The position numbers were made by a program, and so were the translations under genes. Shown piece by piece: positions 1-6,017 of a stretch of 6,713 nt of DNA. The notes under the pieces are model-generated. The model had not been told where the DNA came from. It ran no database searches and saw only the letters and a list, made by a program, of their open reading frames with translations. Origin of the DNA: Pseudomonadota bacterium (GTDB lineage: Bacteria; Pseudomonadota; Alphaproteobacteria; Rhizobiales; Rhizobiaceae); contig JAEZXF010000088.1 of the NCBI GenBank assembly GCA_023419995.1, positions 1-6,713 of the forward strand, read 5' to 3'. Position 1 is the first letter of the stretch. Every line of letters begins with the position of its first letter.

Positions 1-157
1 GCGCCGCGTCGAGCGGGCGAAGCGCCATCAGCGCGCCGGCCGCCTGGCCCAGCAGCAGGTGGCGCTGGCCTGCGGCTATGCCTCGCAGAGCCATTTCACC
101 CGCGCGTTCCGCGCCGCCACCGGCGCCACGCCCGGGGAGTGGCGCGCCCTGCGATAG
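1..157 (+). CDS. AraC-family transcriptional regulator, C-terminal fragment cut by window edge
   Basis: The first complete codon is at position 2. The frame runs 51 codons to a TAG at 155-157. The peptide carries the second helix-turn-helix of the AraC/XylS DNA-binding domain: ALACGYASQSHFTRAF at fragment residues 21-36, followed by the family's closing pattern of a glycine, TP and an aromatic residue before Arg (G-A-T-P-G-E-W-R). The RRVERAK stretch at the start matches the linker helix between the two HTH units. Only the DNA-binding tail is present, so the effector domain and the regulated genes cannot be told. The gene ends 7 nt before the convergent end of the kinase remnant. AraC regulators often control nearby catabolic genes, so a link to the damaged kinase/TRAP locus is possible but is inference. 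The truncation is due to the window edge, not to damage. Confidence 0.88.
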   Translation, partial: RRVERAKRHQRAGRLAQQQVALACGYASQSHFTRAFRAATGATPGEWRALR

Positions 158-164
158 GATCGCC

Positions 165-520
165 TCAGGCCGGAAGGCCGGCGAAGCGGTCGAACAGGCC
201 CACGTCGCCCATCTGCCCGCCCTTGAGCATGACGAGCATGCCGTCGCGCGCCTGGTCCTCGCTGCGGGTGCGGCACAGCGGGACGCCGGGTGCGATGTGC
301 GCGCGGTGCGCCAGCCCCCAGATGCCGAGCGCGCGCGCGATGCGGCTCGACGTGTCGCCGCCGGCGACGGCGAGGCGCTTGACCGCAGCCGCCTTCAGCA
401 CCGCGTCGACCAGCGCGGCGCTGCGGCCGGCGAGCGCGCGGTCGGCGGCGGGGTGTGCCGCGCCGGCCGGGGTGGTGAAGAGCAGCACGTTGCGGCCGTC
501 GCGCAGGAGGGCGGCCGCCC
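165..520 (-). pseudogene. Four-carbon acid sugar kinase family (DUF1537/OtnK-like), C-terminal remnant
   Basis: About 117 residues of a family that is usually around 400-430 residues long, reading leftwards to a TGA at 165-167. The segment is the nucleotide-binding C-terminal domain. Visible motifs in order are a hydrophobic strand with LRDGRNVLLFTT, the glycine-rich GGDTSSR, PGVPLCR, and LKGGQMGD near the end. These are hallmarks of the domain in kinases that phosphorylate four-carbon acid sugars such as D-threonate or erythronate. Homology runs back to about 518. Beyond that, the frame reads only a few unrelated residues and hits a stop at 534-536, where the opposite strand becomes TRAP permease coding sequence. 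The substrate-binding N-terminal domain is missing, so the remnant cannot be an active kinase. A GTG at 486-488 could start a short peptide but has no claim to be the native start. Family assignment is from motif recognition. Confidence 0.8.
509..520. repeat. 12-bp perfect palindrome at the kinase/TRAP breakpoint
   Basis: GGGCGGCCGCCC equals its own reverse complement. It contains the 8-base string GCGGCCGC. Kinase-like coding on the minus strand runs leftwards from here, and DctM-like coding on the plus strand begins immediately to the right at 521. The palindrome itself reads naturally as kinase codons (Ala-Ala-Leu) on the minus strand, so it may be original kinase sequence that served as the joining point. 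Short GC palindromes are common by chance in DNA this GC-rich. Confidence 0.75.
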
Positions 521-745
521 AAGCAGCTCGGCATCAACGACATCCATTACTCGATGGTCGTGGTGACGGCGATGAATGTCGGCCTGATGGCCCCGCCGAT
601 CGGCATCGGCTTCTACATCGCCTGCAAGATCGGCAACGTGCCGCCGGACGAGGCGATGGGCGCGATCTGGCCCTATATCGGCGCGCTCATCGTCGGCCTG
701 CTGCTCATCGCCGCGATCCCGGCCCTGTCGATCGCCTATCTCTGA
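521..745 (+). pseudogene. dctM: TRAP transporter large permease (DctM family), C-terminal remnant
   Basis: In the frame ending with TGA at 743-745, recognisable DctM sequence begins at KQLGINDIHYSMVV (521 onward). It continues through the conserved GLMAPPIG segment and two hydrophobic stretches: about VGLMAPPIGIGFYIACKI, and the C-terminal membrane span of about 20 residues ending in IAYL. Only 74 residues remain of a protein normally more than 400 long, so at least 80 percent is missing and no transport is possible. No start codon belongs to this fragment: the first in-frame ATG (554-556) lies inside conserved sequence. The residues upstream of 521 in this frame (GGRPP) do not fit the family, which places the break at about 520. 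DctM is the membrane channel subunit of tripartite uptake systems for organic and sugar acids, which often sit beside DUF1537 kinases. No small permease or binding protein is present here. Confidence 0.82.
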
Positions 746-766
746 GGCGGGGAGCCTTTCCCCGCC
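746..766 (+). terminator. Hairpin just after the dctM remnant stop, possible terminator
   Basis: GGCGGGGA (746-753) pairs perfectly with TCCCCGCC (759-766) around a 5-nt loop, starting at the base after the TGA. Its position is right for a transcription terminator. No T-run follows, so it is not a textbook intrinsic terminator; it may act as an RNA-stabilising or Rho-assisting structure. Confidence 0.42.
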
Positions 767-771
767 GGCTG

Positions 772-783
772 CCGGGCGCCCGG
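772..783. repeat. 12-bp perfect palindrome
   Basis: CCGGGCGCCCGG is self-complementary over its full length. It lies 5 nt after the hairpin at 746-766 and is followed by CCGGC-TT-GCCGG at 794-805. The three inverted repeats fill the left half of the 146-nt spacer. They may form transcript structure or protein-binding sites, or be chance in GC-rich DNA. Confidence 0.5.
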
Positions 784-831
784 AAGACCTTCCCCGGCTT
801 GCCGGTTGCATTTCCCCGCCGCGGTGTGGAT

Positions 832-877
832 TGTCTGCGCAGGCGCGCTCGACCGCGCGCCGGCACCGACGCAGACA
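832..877. promoter_or_regulatory. Nested inverted repeat in the leader of the MBL-fold gene
   Basis: An outer pair TGTCTGCG (832-839) and CGCAGACA (870-877) is perfectly complementary. Inside it, GGCGCGC (842-848) pairs perfectly with GCGCGCC (855-861) around a 6-nt loop. As RNA this would give a two-part stem with an unpaired right-hand segment (862-869). The structure ends 3 nt before the AAAGGA ribosome-binding region. As DNA, the outer arms could be a two-half-site operator. Genes of this type in Rhizobiales are controlled by the sulfide-sensing repressor BigR, but I cannot match a BigR site here from sequence alone. Confidence 0.4.
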
Positions 878-880
878 GGG

Positions 881-886
881 AAAGGA
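881..886 (+). promoter_or_regulatory. Ribosome-binding site that fixes the MBL-fold start
   Basis: AAAGGA lies 5 nt before the ATG at 892. This decides the start, because the reading frame stays open far upstream (to about 139) through sequence that belongs to other genes on other frames. Confidence 0.7.
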
Positions 887-891
887 TCCGC

Positions 892-1776
892 ATGCCCGGC
901 AGGCCCGAAGTGACCGGCTTCTTCGACCCCCGCACCTGCTCGATCCAGTACGTCGCCGCGGACCCCGGGACAGGCCGCTGCGTCATCATCGACCCGGTGC
1001 TCGACTACGACGAGAAGTCGGCCGCGACCGCGACCCTCAACGCCGACGCGATCCTCGGGTTCGTCGCCGCCAGGGGCTACGCCGTCGACTGGGTCCTCGA
1101 CACGCACCCGCATGCCGACCACTTCTCGGCCGCCGCCTATCTCAAGGAGAGGACCGGCGCGCCGATCGGCATCGGCAGCCGGATCGTCGAGGTGCAGAGG
1201 CTGTGGAACGGCTTCTACAACCGGCCGGATTTCCCGGCCGACGGCTCGCAGTGGGACAGGCTGTTCGCCGAGGGCGACACCTTCCAGGTCGGCGCCATCC
1301 CGGCGCGGGTGATGTTCTCGCCCGGCCACACGCTCGCCTCCGTCACCTACGTCGTCGGCGATGCCGCCTTCGTCCACGACACGCTGTTCATGCCCGACGG
1401 CGGCACGGCGCGGGCCGACTTCCCCGGCGGCAGCGCTGTGGCGCTGTGGCGCTCGATCCAGGACATCCTCGCCCTGCCCGACGCCACCCGCGTCTTCACC
1501 GGCCACGACTACCAGCCCGGCGGCCGCGAGCCGGCGTGGGAATCGACCGTGGCCGAGCAGAAGGCGAAGAACATCCACGTCTCGGTCCACCGGACAGAGG
1601 CGGCGTTCGTCGCGGCGCGGCAGGCGCGCGACAGGACGCTTCCCGTGCCCAAGCTGATGCTGCATGCCCTGCAGGTGAACACCAATGCCGGCCGGCTGCC
1701 GGAGCCCGAGGGAAACGGCACCCGCTACCTCAAGATCCCGATGAACCTGCTTCCGGGCGCGGCGTGGGACGAGTGA
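892..1776 (+). CDS. MBL-fold hydrolase, persulfide dioxygenase / Blh-like (ETHE1 superfamily)
   Basis: The gene encodes 294 residues and is intact. The metal-site motifs of the metallo-beta-lactamase fold are all present: THPHADH at 71-77 (H72, H74, D76, H77), H146 in SPGHT, D163 in HDTLF, and H205 in GHDY. The segment GTARADFPGG (171-180) corresponds to the GRxDF-type region of ETHE1-like persulfide dioxygenases. The N-terminal IDPVLDYD (33-40), LKERTGAPIGIG (84-95) and the C-terminal VNTNAGRLP and YLKIPMN blocks match the bacterial Blh-type branch. Such enzymes use one iron atom to oxidise glutathione persulfide to sulfite, detoxifying sulfide. There is no fused rhodanese domain and no signal peptide, so the protein is probably cytosolic. 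The gene stands alone, 146 nt after the dctM remnant and 16 nt from the convergent lactonase gene. Persulfide dioxygenase activity is inferred from family; another thiol-ester or persulfide substrate is possible. Confidence 0.87.
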   Translation: MPGRPEVTGFFDPRTCSIQYVAADPGTGRCVIIDPVLDYDEKSAATATLNADAILGFVAARGYAVDWVLDTHPHADHFSAAAYLKERTGAPIGIGSRIVEVQRLWNGFYNRPDFPADGSQWDRLFAEGDTFQVGAIPARVMFSPGHTLASVTYVVGDAAFVHDTLFMPDGGTARADFPGGSAVALWRSIQDILALPDATRVFTGHDYQPGGREPAWESTVAEQKAKNIHVSVHRTEAAFVAARQARDRTLPVPKLMLHALQVNTNAGRLPEPEGNGTRYLKIPMNLLPGAAWDE

Positions 1777-1792
1777 CGCATCCCCCCGAGGG

Positions 1793-2665
1793 TCAGCACA
1801 GCGGCGTGCGGCATTCCGGCCGGCCGCGCACGCCGACGTCGAGCACGAGCGTCAGGCCGGCCAGCGGCTCGGCCGCGAGCTCGGCCTGAGAGAGCGGCTC
1901 GGCCGCGCTGGTGACGTAGAGCCTGTCGAGCGCCGGGCCGCCGAAGCAGCAGCAGGTCGGATGGCTGACCGGCAGGTCGATCGCGGCCAGCACCGCGCCC
2001 GACGGCGCATAGCGCACCACCCGGCCGCCGGCATATTCGGCGTTCCAGACGCAACCTTCCGCGTCGACGCAGCTTCCGTCGGGCCGGGCCGGCGCCTCGG
2101 TGGTCGCGAAGACGCGGCGGGAGGAGATGTCGCCGGTCTCCGGGTCCTGGTCGCAGGCCCAGATGGTGTAGGCGCGGGTGTCGGCATAGTAGAGCCGCCG
2201 CCGCTCCGGATCGAAGGCGAGCCCGTTGGGGATGGCGAGCCCGCCCGCCTCGCGGCTGACGGACCGGTCGGGGCGGACGCGGTAGAGCGCGCCGACCGGG
2301 GCGTAGTCGGCCTCCCGCAGCGTCCCGACCCAGAAGTTGCCATAGGGATCGACCCGGCCGTCGTTCTTGCGGTGGCCGTCGGCGCCGGGCTCGGGATCGA
2401 CGAGGAAGTCCTGCCGCCCCGTCTCGGGATCGTAGGCATGGAGGCCGTCGTCGCAGGCGAGCAGCAGCCCGCCCGCCTCGCCCAGCGCGATCGAGCCCAG
2501 CCGGCGGCCGCGGACCGGGTGGCTGCGGCAGATGCCCGTCTCCGGGTCGAGGCTCCACAGCCGCGGCGTGAGCACGTCGACCCACCACAGGCGCCGGCTT
2601 CTTTCGCACCAGAGCGGGCACTCGCCGAGCCGGCTGCGCGCCGGCGCGGCGGGCTCAGCCCGCAT
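1793..2665 (-). CDS. SMP-30/gluconolactonase/LRE-family lactonase
   Basis: The protein has 290 residues, the usual length of the family, with a six-bladed propeller pattern throughout. The four metal-site residues of SMP-30 lactonases are identifiable: E15 in LGECPLW, N101 in KNDGRVDPYGNFWVGT (100-115), N147 in IPNGLAFD, and D196 in RPDGSCVD. WNAEYAGGRVVRY (207-219) and the VSHPTCCCFGG stretch (233-243) are also typical. The family hydrolyses sugar lactones such as gluconolactone or arabinonolactone to the open acid, using a divalent metal ion. No signal peptide is seen, so it is probably cytoplasmic. The ATG lies inside the last codons of livF (11-nt overlap) and has no strong Shine-Dalgarno of its own, so translation is probably coupled to livF. 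It is the last gene of the importer operon and ends 16 nt from the convergent MBL-fold gene. The exact lactone cannot be told. Confidence 0.9.
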   Translation of the reverse strand: MRAEPAAPARSRLGECPLWCERSRRLWWVDVLTPRLWSLDPETGICRSHPVRGRRLGSIALGEAGGLLLACDDGLHAYDPETGRQDFLVDPEPGADGHRKNDGRVDPYGNFWVGTLREADYAPVGALYRVRPDRSVSREAGGLAIPNGLAFDPERRRLYYADTRAYTIWACDQDPETGDISSRRVFATTEAPARPDGSCVDAEGCVWNAEYAGGRVVRYAPSGAVLAAIDLPVSHPTCCCFGGPALDRLYVTSAAEPLSQAELAAEPLAGLTLVLDVGVRGRPECRTPLC

Positions 2666-3395
2666 CGCCGCCGGCCGCGGCCATGTGGACGTGCCCGCCG
2701 AGGAACAGCTGGCCGACGCGCGGATCGGCGAGCAGCTTCGCCGCCTCGTCGTGCATACGCGTCTGGCCGAGCTCGAGCACGAGGCCGTAGTCGGACATGG
2801 CCAGCGCCGCCTTGGCGTTCTGCTCGACCATCAGGATGGTGACGCCCTGGTCGCGCATGCGCTTCAGGGTGGCGAACACCTCCTGCACCAGGTTGGGCGA
2901 CAGGCCGATCGACGGCTCGTCGATCAGGATCAGCTTCGGGTCGAGCAGCAGCGCGCGCGCCACCTCGAGCTGCTTCTGCTGGCCGCCCGACAGCTCGATC
3001 GCCTTGCGGTTGCGGAATTGGCGCAGCATCGGGAACTGGTCCATCACCGCCTCGATGCGGTCGCGCACGGCCGCCTGGTCGGGCGCGGTGATGCCGCCCA
3101 GCTCGAGGTTGTGGTAGACGGAAAGCTGCGGGACGATGTTGCGGCCCTGCGGCACGTAGGACACGCCGTGCGCCAGCATCTGGCGCGGGGTCTGGCGCGT
3201 CACGTCCTTGCCTTCGAGCAGCACCTGGCCCGAGGTGATGTTGAGCAGCCCGAACACCGCCTTGAACACGGTCGACTTGCCGGCGCCGTTCGGCCCGATG
3301 ATGGTGGTGATCGTGCCGCGGGGAATGCGGAATGAGACGCCGTTCAAGATGGTGATCTTGCCGTAGCCGCCGTGGAGGTTCTTGAGCTCGAGCAT
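2655..3395 (-). CDS. livF: HAAT-family ABC importer ATP-binding protein LivF
   Basis: This is a 246-residue ATPase, normal for LivF. The Walker A is GPNGAGKST (34-42), the Q-loop Gln is Q83 in YVPQGRN, the signature is LSGGQQ (135-140), and the Walker B is LILIDEP (155-161). The switch region reads VEQNAK (190-195), with Gln where most ABC ATPases have His, as is usual for LivF. The SIGLSP segment after Walker B is also typical. It pairs with LivG in the cytoplasm to power uptake through LivH/LivM. The start at 3395 is chosen because MLELKNLHGGYG is the normal family N-terminus and a GGGAGG site precedes it; in-frame sequence further upstream is livG DNA read in another frame. The start lies 2 nt after the livG stop. 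The 3' end overlaps the lactonase start by 11 nt. The C-terminal tail after LGG is about 12 residues rich in Ala and Gly. Confidence 0.95.
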   Translation of the reverse strand: MLELKNLHGGYGKITILNGVSFRIPRGTITTIIGPNGAGKSTVFKAVFGLLNITSGQVLLEGKDVTRQTPRQMLAHGVSYVPQGRNIVPQLSVYHNLELGGITAPDQAAVRDRIEAVMDQFPMLRQFRNRKAIELSGGQQKQLEVARALLLDPKLILIDEPSIGLSPNLVQEVFATLKRMRDQGVTILMVEQNAKAALAMSDYGLVLELGQTRMHDEAAKLLADPRVGQLFLGGHVHMAAAGGDAG

Positions 3396-3397
3396 GG

Positions 3398-4144
3398 TCA
3401 GCCTCCCAGATAGGCGTCGATCACGGTCTGGTTGGCGCGGATGTCCTCCGGCCTCCCTTCGGCGATGATGCCGCCTTCCGCCAGCACGATGATGCGCGTG
3501 CACAGGCTCATCACGAACTCCATGTTGTGCTCGATGACGACGAAGGTGGTGCCGTGCTCGGCATTGTAGGCGGTGAGCCGGTCCTTGAGGTCGGCGAGCA
3601 TGGTCAGGTTGACGCCGCCGGCCGGCTCGTCGAGCAGGACGAGGCCGGGCCCCGCCATGAACGCCATCGCCGCGTCGACCAGCTTCTGCTGGCCGTAGGA
3701 CAGGGAGCCCGCCAGCGTGTCGCGCAGGTGCGTCAGCCGGAAGAAGCCGATCAGCTTGTCGGCCTCCTCCGTCAGCCCGGCGTCGGGCGGGCCGAACAGG
3801 CGCGAGGCCATGGTGCCGTGGTGCTCCTGCCCGGCGAGGATGATGTTGTCGAGCACCGACATCTTCGGGAACACGGAGAGCTGCTGGAACGTGCGGCCGA
3901 CGCCGAGGCGGTTCAGCTGCGAGGCGCGCATGCCCGACACGTCCTGGCCGTTGACCTCGACATGGCCGGCATCGGGCGCGAGCTGGCCGAGGATGCAGTT
4001 GAACAGCGTCGACTTGCCCGAGCCGTTCGGGCCGATCAGGCCGAGGATCTCGCCGCGGTGGACGTCGAACGACACGTCGTCGACGGCCCTGATGGCGCCG
4101 AAGCTCTTCGAGATGTTGCGGATGGAAAGGACGGGTCGGGTCAT
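3398..4144 (-). CDS. livG: HAAT-family ABC importer ATP-binding protein LivG
   Basis: This is a 248-residue ATPase. The Walker A is GPNGSGKST (38-46), the Q-loop Gln is Q87 in RTFQQLSVF, the signature is LSYGQQK (148-154), and the Walker B is LVLLDEP (168-174), followed by AGGVN (175-179). The switch His is H206 in VIEHNMEFVM. The non-standard LSYGQ signature and the DEPAGGVN and EHNM blocks separate LivG from LivF in this family. It forms the second nucleotide-binding subunit of the importer. Its ATG overlaps the livM stop by 4 nt (ATGA), and an AAGGAG site lies 10 nt upstream inside livM, which indicates coupled translation. It ends 2 nt before livF. The insert around 107-126 is near the usual LivG length and looks normal. 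Confidence 0.95.
   Translation of the reverse strand: MTRPVLSIRNISKSFGAIRAVDDVSFDVHRGEILGLIGPNGSGKSTLFNCILGQLAPDAGHVEVNGQDVSGMRASQLNRLGVGRTFQQLSVFPKMSVLDNIILAGQEHHGTMASRLFGPPDAGLTEEADKLIGFFRLTHLRDTLAGSLSYGQQKLVDAAMAFMAGPGLVLLDEPAGGVNLTMLADLKDRLTAYNAEHGTTFVVIEHNMEFVMSLCTRIIVLAEGGIIAEGRPEDIRANQTVIDAYLGG
3402..3407 (-). promoter_or_regulatory. Shine-Dalgarno site for livF
   Basis: On the minus strand this reads GGGAGG, 6 nt before the livF ATG and inside the last codons of livG. It supports the start at 3395 over longer in-frame starts that would run back into livG. Confidence 0.75.
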
Positions 4145-5121
4145 TTCAGCCTCGCTCCTTCCGCCAGGTCGGCGCGCGCCCGGGCGGGCCAGAAGCGGTC
4201 GCGCAGCCGCGCCCCGATGCCGAGCAGGCCGTTGGGGACGAAGGCCAGCATGACGATGACCAGCGCGGAATAGATGATGAGATAGTAGCCTTCGGTGAAG
4301 CGCAGGAACTCCGGCAGCAGGATGACCACCCCGGCGCCGACGAACGGGCCGAAGAAGAAGCCCGCGCCGCCGACCACGACCATCAGCAGGATGCGCAGCG
4401 AATGGGCGACGCCGAACGATCCCGGCTCGATGAACTGGACGAGCGGCGAGACCAGCGCGCCGGCGAGCCCGCCATAGGCCGAGCCGATGGCGAAGGCGAG
4501 CAGCGTGATGCGCCGCGTGTCGACGCCGAGGCTCTCGGCGCGGATCGGGTTCTCGCGCAGCGCCTTGAAGGCGCGGCCCCAGGGTGAGCGCACGATGCCC
4601 CACATCACCAGTGCCGCCAGCACCGTCACGCCGAGCGTGAAGTAGTAGAAGTTGATCTGCCGCGCCGTGGTGAAGAGGCCGAAGTCGGGCCGCGGCATGC
4701 CGATCAGGCCGTAGCTGCCGCCGGTCAGCCAGTCCTCGTTGCGCAGCAGGAGGAAGACCAGCGTGTTGAAGGCGAGGGTGACGAAGGCGAGGAAGTGCCC
4801 CTGCACGCGCAGCGCCGGATAGCCGAGCAGCAGGCCGACGACGAAGCACAGGAACAGGCCCATCGGCATGGCCAGCATCCAGTGCCAGCCGGCCAGCGTC
4901 AGCAGCGCCGTGGTGTAGGCGCCGATGGCCATGAACGACGCCTGCGCCAGCGAGATCTGCCCGGCATAGCCCAGCGTCAGGTTCAGCCCCATCGAGGCGA
5001 TGGAGAAGATCAGCCACGAGGTGAGGACGTAGGTGATGTAGTTGCCCTGCCCGATCGGCGCGAGGATCGCGGCAACGAGGAGAAGGCCGATGAGGAGATA
5101 GCGCATCCAGGTCCGGCTCAT
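4141..5121 (-). CDS. livM: HAAT-family ABC importer permease LivM
   Basis: This is a 326-residue integral membrane protein made largely of hydrophobic spans. A short N-terminal region leads into the first spans (about 7-23 and 28-48). The family hallmark GYAGQISLAQ...GAY is at 51-69, TGGSYGLIGMP at 133-143, and the cytoplasmic coupling loop GRAFKALREN...ESLGVD at 182-201 is followed by the conserved spans at about 205-225. The glycine-rich VVVGGAGFFFGPFVGA (248-263) and the closing VPNGLLGIG (295-303) are typical. With LivH it forms the inner-membrane channel. The ATG overlaps the livH stop by one base (TGATG), with a GGGGAGG site 8 nt upstream. The frame stays open upstream across livH, but that is a shadow reading. 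Its stop overlaps the livG start. The basic C-terminal tail (305-326) is cytoplasmic by charge. Nothing looks broken. Confidence 0.94.
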   Translation of the reverse strand: MSRTWMRYLLIGLLLVAAILAPIGQGNYITYVLTSWLIFSIASMGLNLTLGYAGQISLAQASFMAIGAYTTALLTLAGWHWMLAMPMGLFLCFVVGLLLGYPALRVQGHFLAFVTLAFNTLVFLLLRNEDWLTGGSYGLIGMPRPDFGLFTTARQINFYYFTLGVTVLAALVMWGIVRSPWGRAFKALRENPIRAESLGVDTRRITLLAFAIGSAYGGLAGALVSPLVQFIEPGSFGVAHSLRILLMVVVGGAGFFFGPFVGAGVVILLPEFLRFTEGYYLIIYSALVIVMLAFVPNGLLGIGARLRDRFWPARARADLAEGARLK

Positions 5122-5999
5122 CACACGGTCCTCCCCTCGGAGGTGCCGAGCAGCCCCTGCGGGCGCACGAGGATGATGACGATCAAGAGCACCAGCGGCA
5201 GCGCGGCGCGGTACTCGGCCGTGACGTAGGTCGCGGTCAGGTTGTCGAGCACGCCGATGAGCAGGCCGCCGGCCAGCGCGCCGCGGATCTGGTTGAAGCC
5301 GCCGACGATGGCGGCGATGAAGGCGATGAGGCCGAGCGTCTCGCCGTTGGAGAACTTGGCGAGATAGACCGGCGTGATGAGGAACGACGCCAGCGCGGCG
5401 AGCGCGGCGTTGATGAGGAAGGCGTAGAGGATCATGCGCTTGACGTCGACGCCGAGGATCTCGGCCACCGCCGGGTTCTGCGCCGTCGCCTGCATGCAGC
5501 GGCCGGTGCGGGTCCGGTTGAGGAACAGCGTGAGCAGGACGACGATGCCGAGCGACAGGACGAGGTTCAGGATGTCCTGCATCGACACCACCGCGCCGAG
5601 GACGTTGATCGCGTCGTGCGGCACCAGCGCCGGGAAGGGCTGGGCCTCGGCGCCGTAGAACTCCTTGACGCTCTCCTTGAGCAGGATGCCGAGCGCCATG
5701 GTGGCGATGATGAGCGAGATGCCGCCCGAGGGCAGGATCGGCTCGACCACCAGCTTCTTGAACAGGAAGCCGAGGACGAAGACCGACAGCACCACGGCCA
5801 TCGCCAGGGACATCCACAACGGCAGGTGCAGGACGTGGAGCCCGACCAGCACGAAGAACGCCGGCACCATGACGAACTCGCCCTGGGCGAAGTTCACCGT
5901 CTGGGCCGCCTGCCAGACCAGCGTGAAACCGATGGCGACGAGCGCGTAGATCGACCCGGTCGCCAGACCGGACAAGAATACCTGCATGAACTGTGACAT
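5121..5999 (-). CDS. livH: HAAT-family ABC importer permease LivH
   Basis: This is a 292-residue inner-membrane permease of normal length for the family. The N-terminus has the typical FLSGLATGSIYALVAIGFTL block (8-27), then NFAQGEF (36-42). The long spans continue at about 62-80 and 92-108, a periplasmic stretch lies near 110-135, and a further span covers about 143-160. The cytoplasmic loop GRCMQATAQN...AEILGVDVKR (166-188) contacts the ATPases. IVGGFNQIRGALAGGLLIGV (231-250) and the final LVRPQGLLGT (277-286) are strong LivH signatures. It pairs with LivM, which starts on its stop codon. The start at 5999 is preceded by AGGGA 6 nt upstream; this site is embedded in the 10-bp palindrome GGGACGTCCC. 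The binding-protein gene ends 48 nt upstream, so livH is probably read from the same transcript. Confidence 0.94.
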   Translation of the reverse strand: MSQFMQVFLSGLATGSIYALVAIGFTLVWQAAQTVNFAQGEFVMVPAFFVLVGLHVLHLPLWMSLAMAVVLSVFVLGFLFKKLVVEPILPSGGISLIIATMALGILLKESVKEFYGAEAQPFPALVPHDAINVLGAVVSMQDILNLVLSLGIVVLLTLFLNRTRTGRCMQATAQNPAVAEILGVDVKRMILYAFLINAALAALASFLITPVYLAKFSNGETLGLIAFIAAIVGGFNQIRGALAGGLLIGVLDNLTATYVTAEYRAALPLVLLIVIILVRPQGLLGTSEGRTV

Positions 6000-6009
6000 G
6001 GGACGTCCC
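6000..6009. repeat. Perfect 10-bp palindrome over the livH ribosome-binding site
   Basis: GGGACGTCCC is fully self-complementary and ends at the base before the livH start codon on the minus strand. It contains most of the AGGGA ribosome-binding sequence. It could tune livH translation through local pairing, or could be chance. Confidence 0.4.
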
Positions 6010-6017
6010 TGATGGGT

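Noticed and set aside
511..518. NotI recognition sequence at the breakpoint as proof of a cloning artefact.
   Set aside because: GC-only octamers are frequent in DNA of this composition, and the bases read as normal kinase codons. It is kept as a hint within the junction finding, not as proof.
554..745. A small 63-residue membrane protein starting at the ATG at 554.
   Set aside because: The ATG is an internal codon of conserved DctM sequence that already starts at about 521, and no ribosome-binding site is evident. It is better described as a truncated gene.
806..834. Possible sigma70 promoter TTGCAT, 17-nt spacer, GATTGT ahead of the MBL-fold gene.
   Set aside because: Each box matches only 3 of 6 consensus bases, which is too weak to annotate, although the spacing and position are reasonable.
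139..891. The MBL-fold reading frame is open upstream to 139, giving a possible 545-residue protein.
   Set aside because: The added part is low-complexity Arg/Ala/Pro text overlapping the kinase remnant and the dctM remnant in other frames. The ATG at 892 has a ribosome-binding site and matches the family N-terminus.
736..1665. A long minus-strand open frame opposite the MBL-fold gene, and similar long antisense frames opposite livF, livG, livH and the lactonase.
   Set aside because: Composition is Arg/Gly/Ala/Asp-rich with no recognisable motifs, as expected from antisense reading of high-GC codons. The opposite strand carries clear families.
1777..1792. Bidirectional terminator between the convergent MBL-fold and lactonase genes.
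   Set aside because: The 16-nt gap contains only a C-run and no convincing stem-loop.
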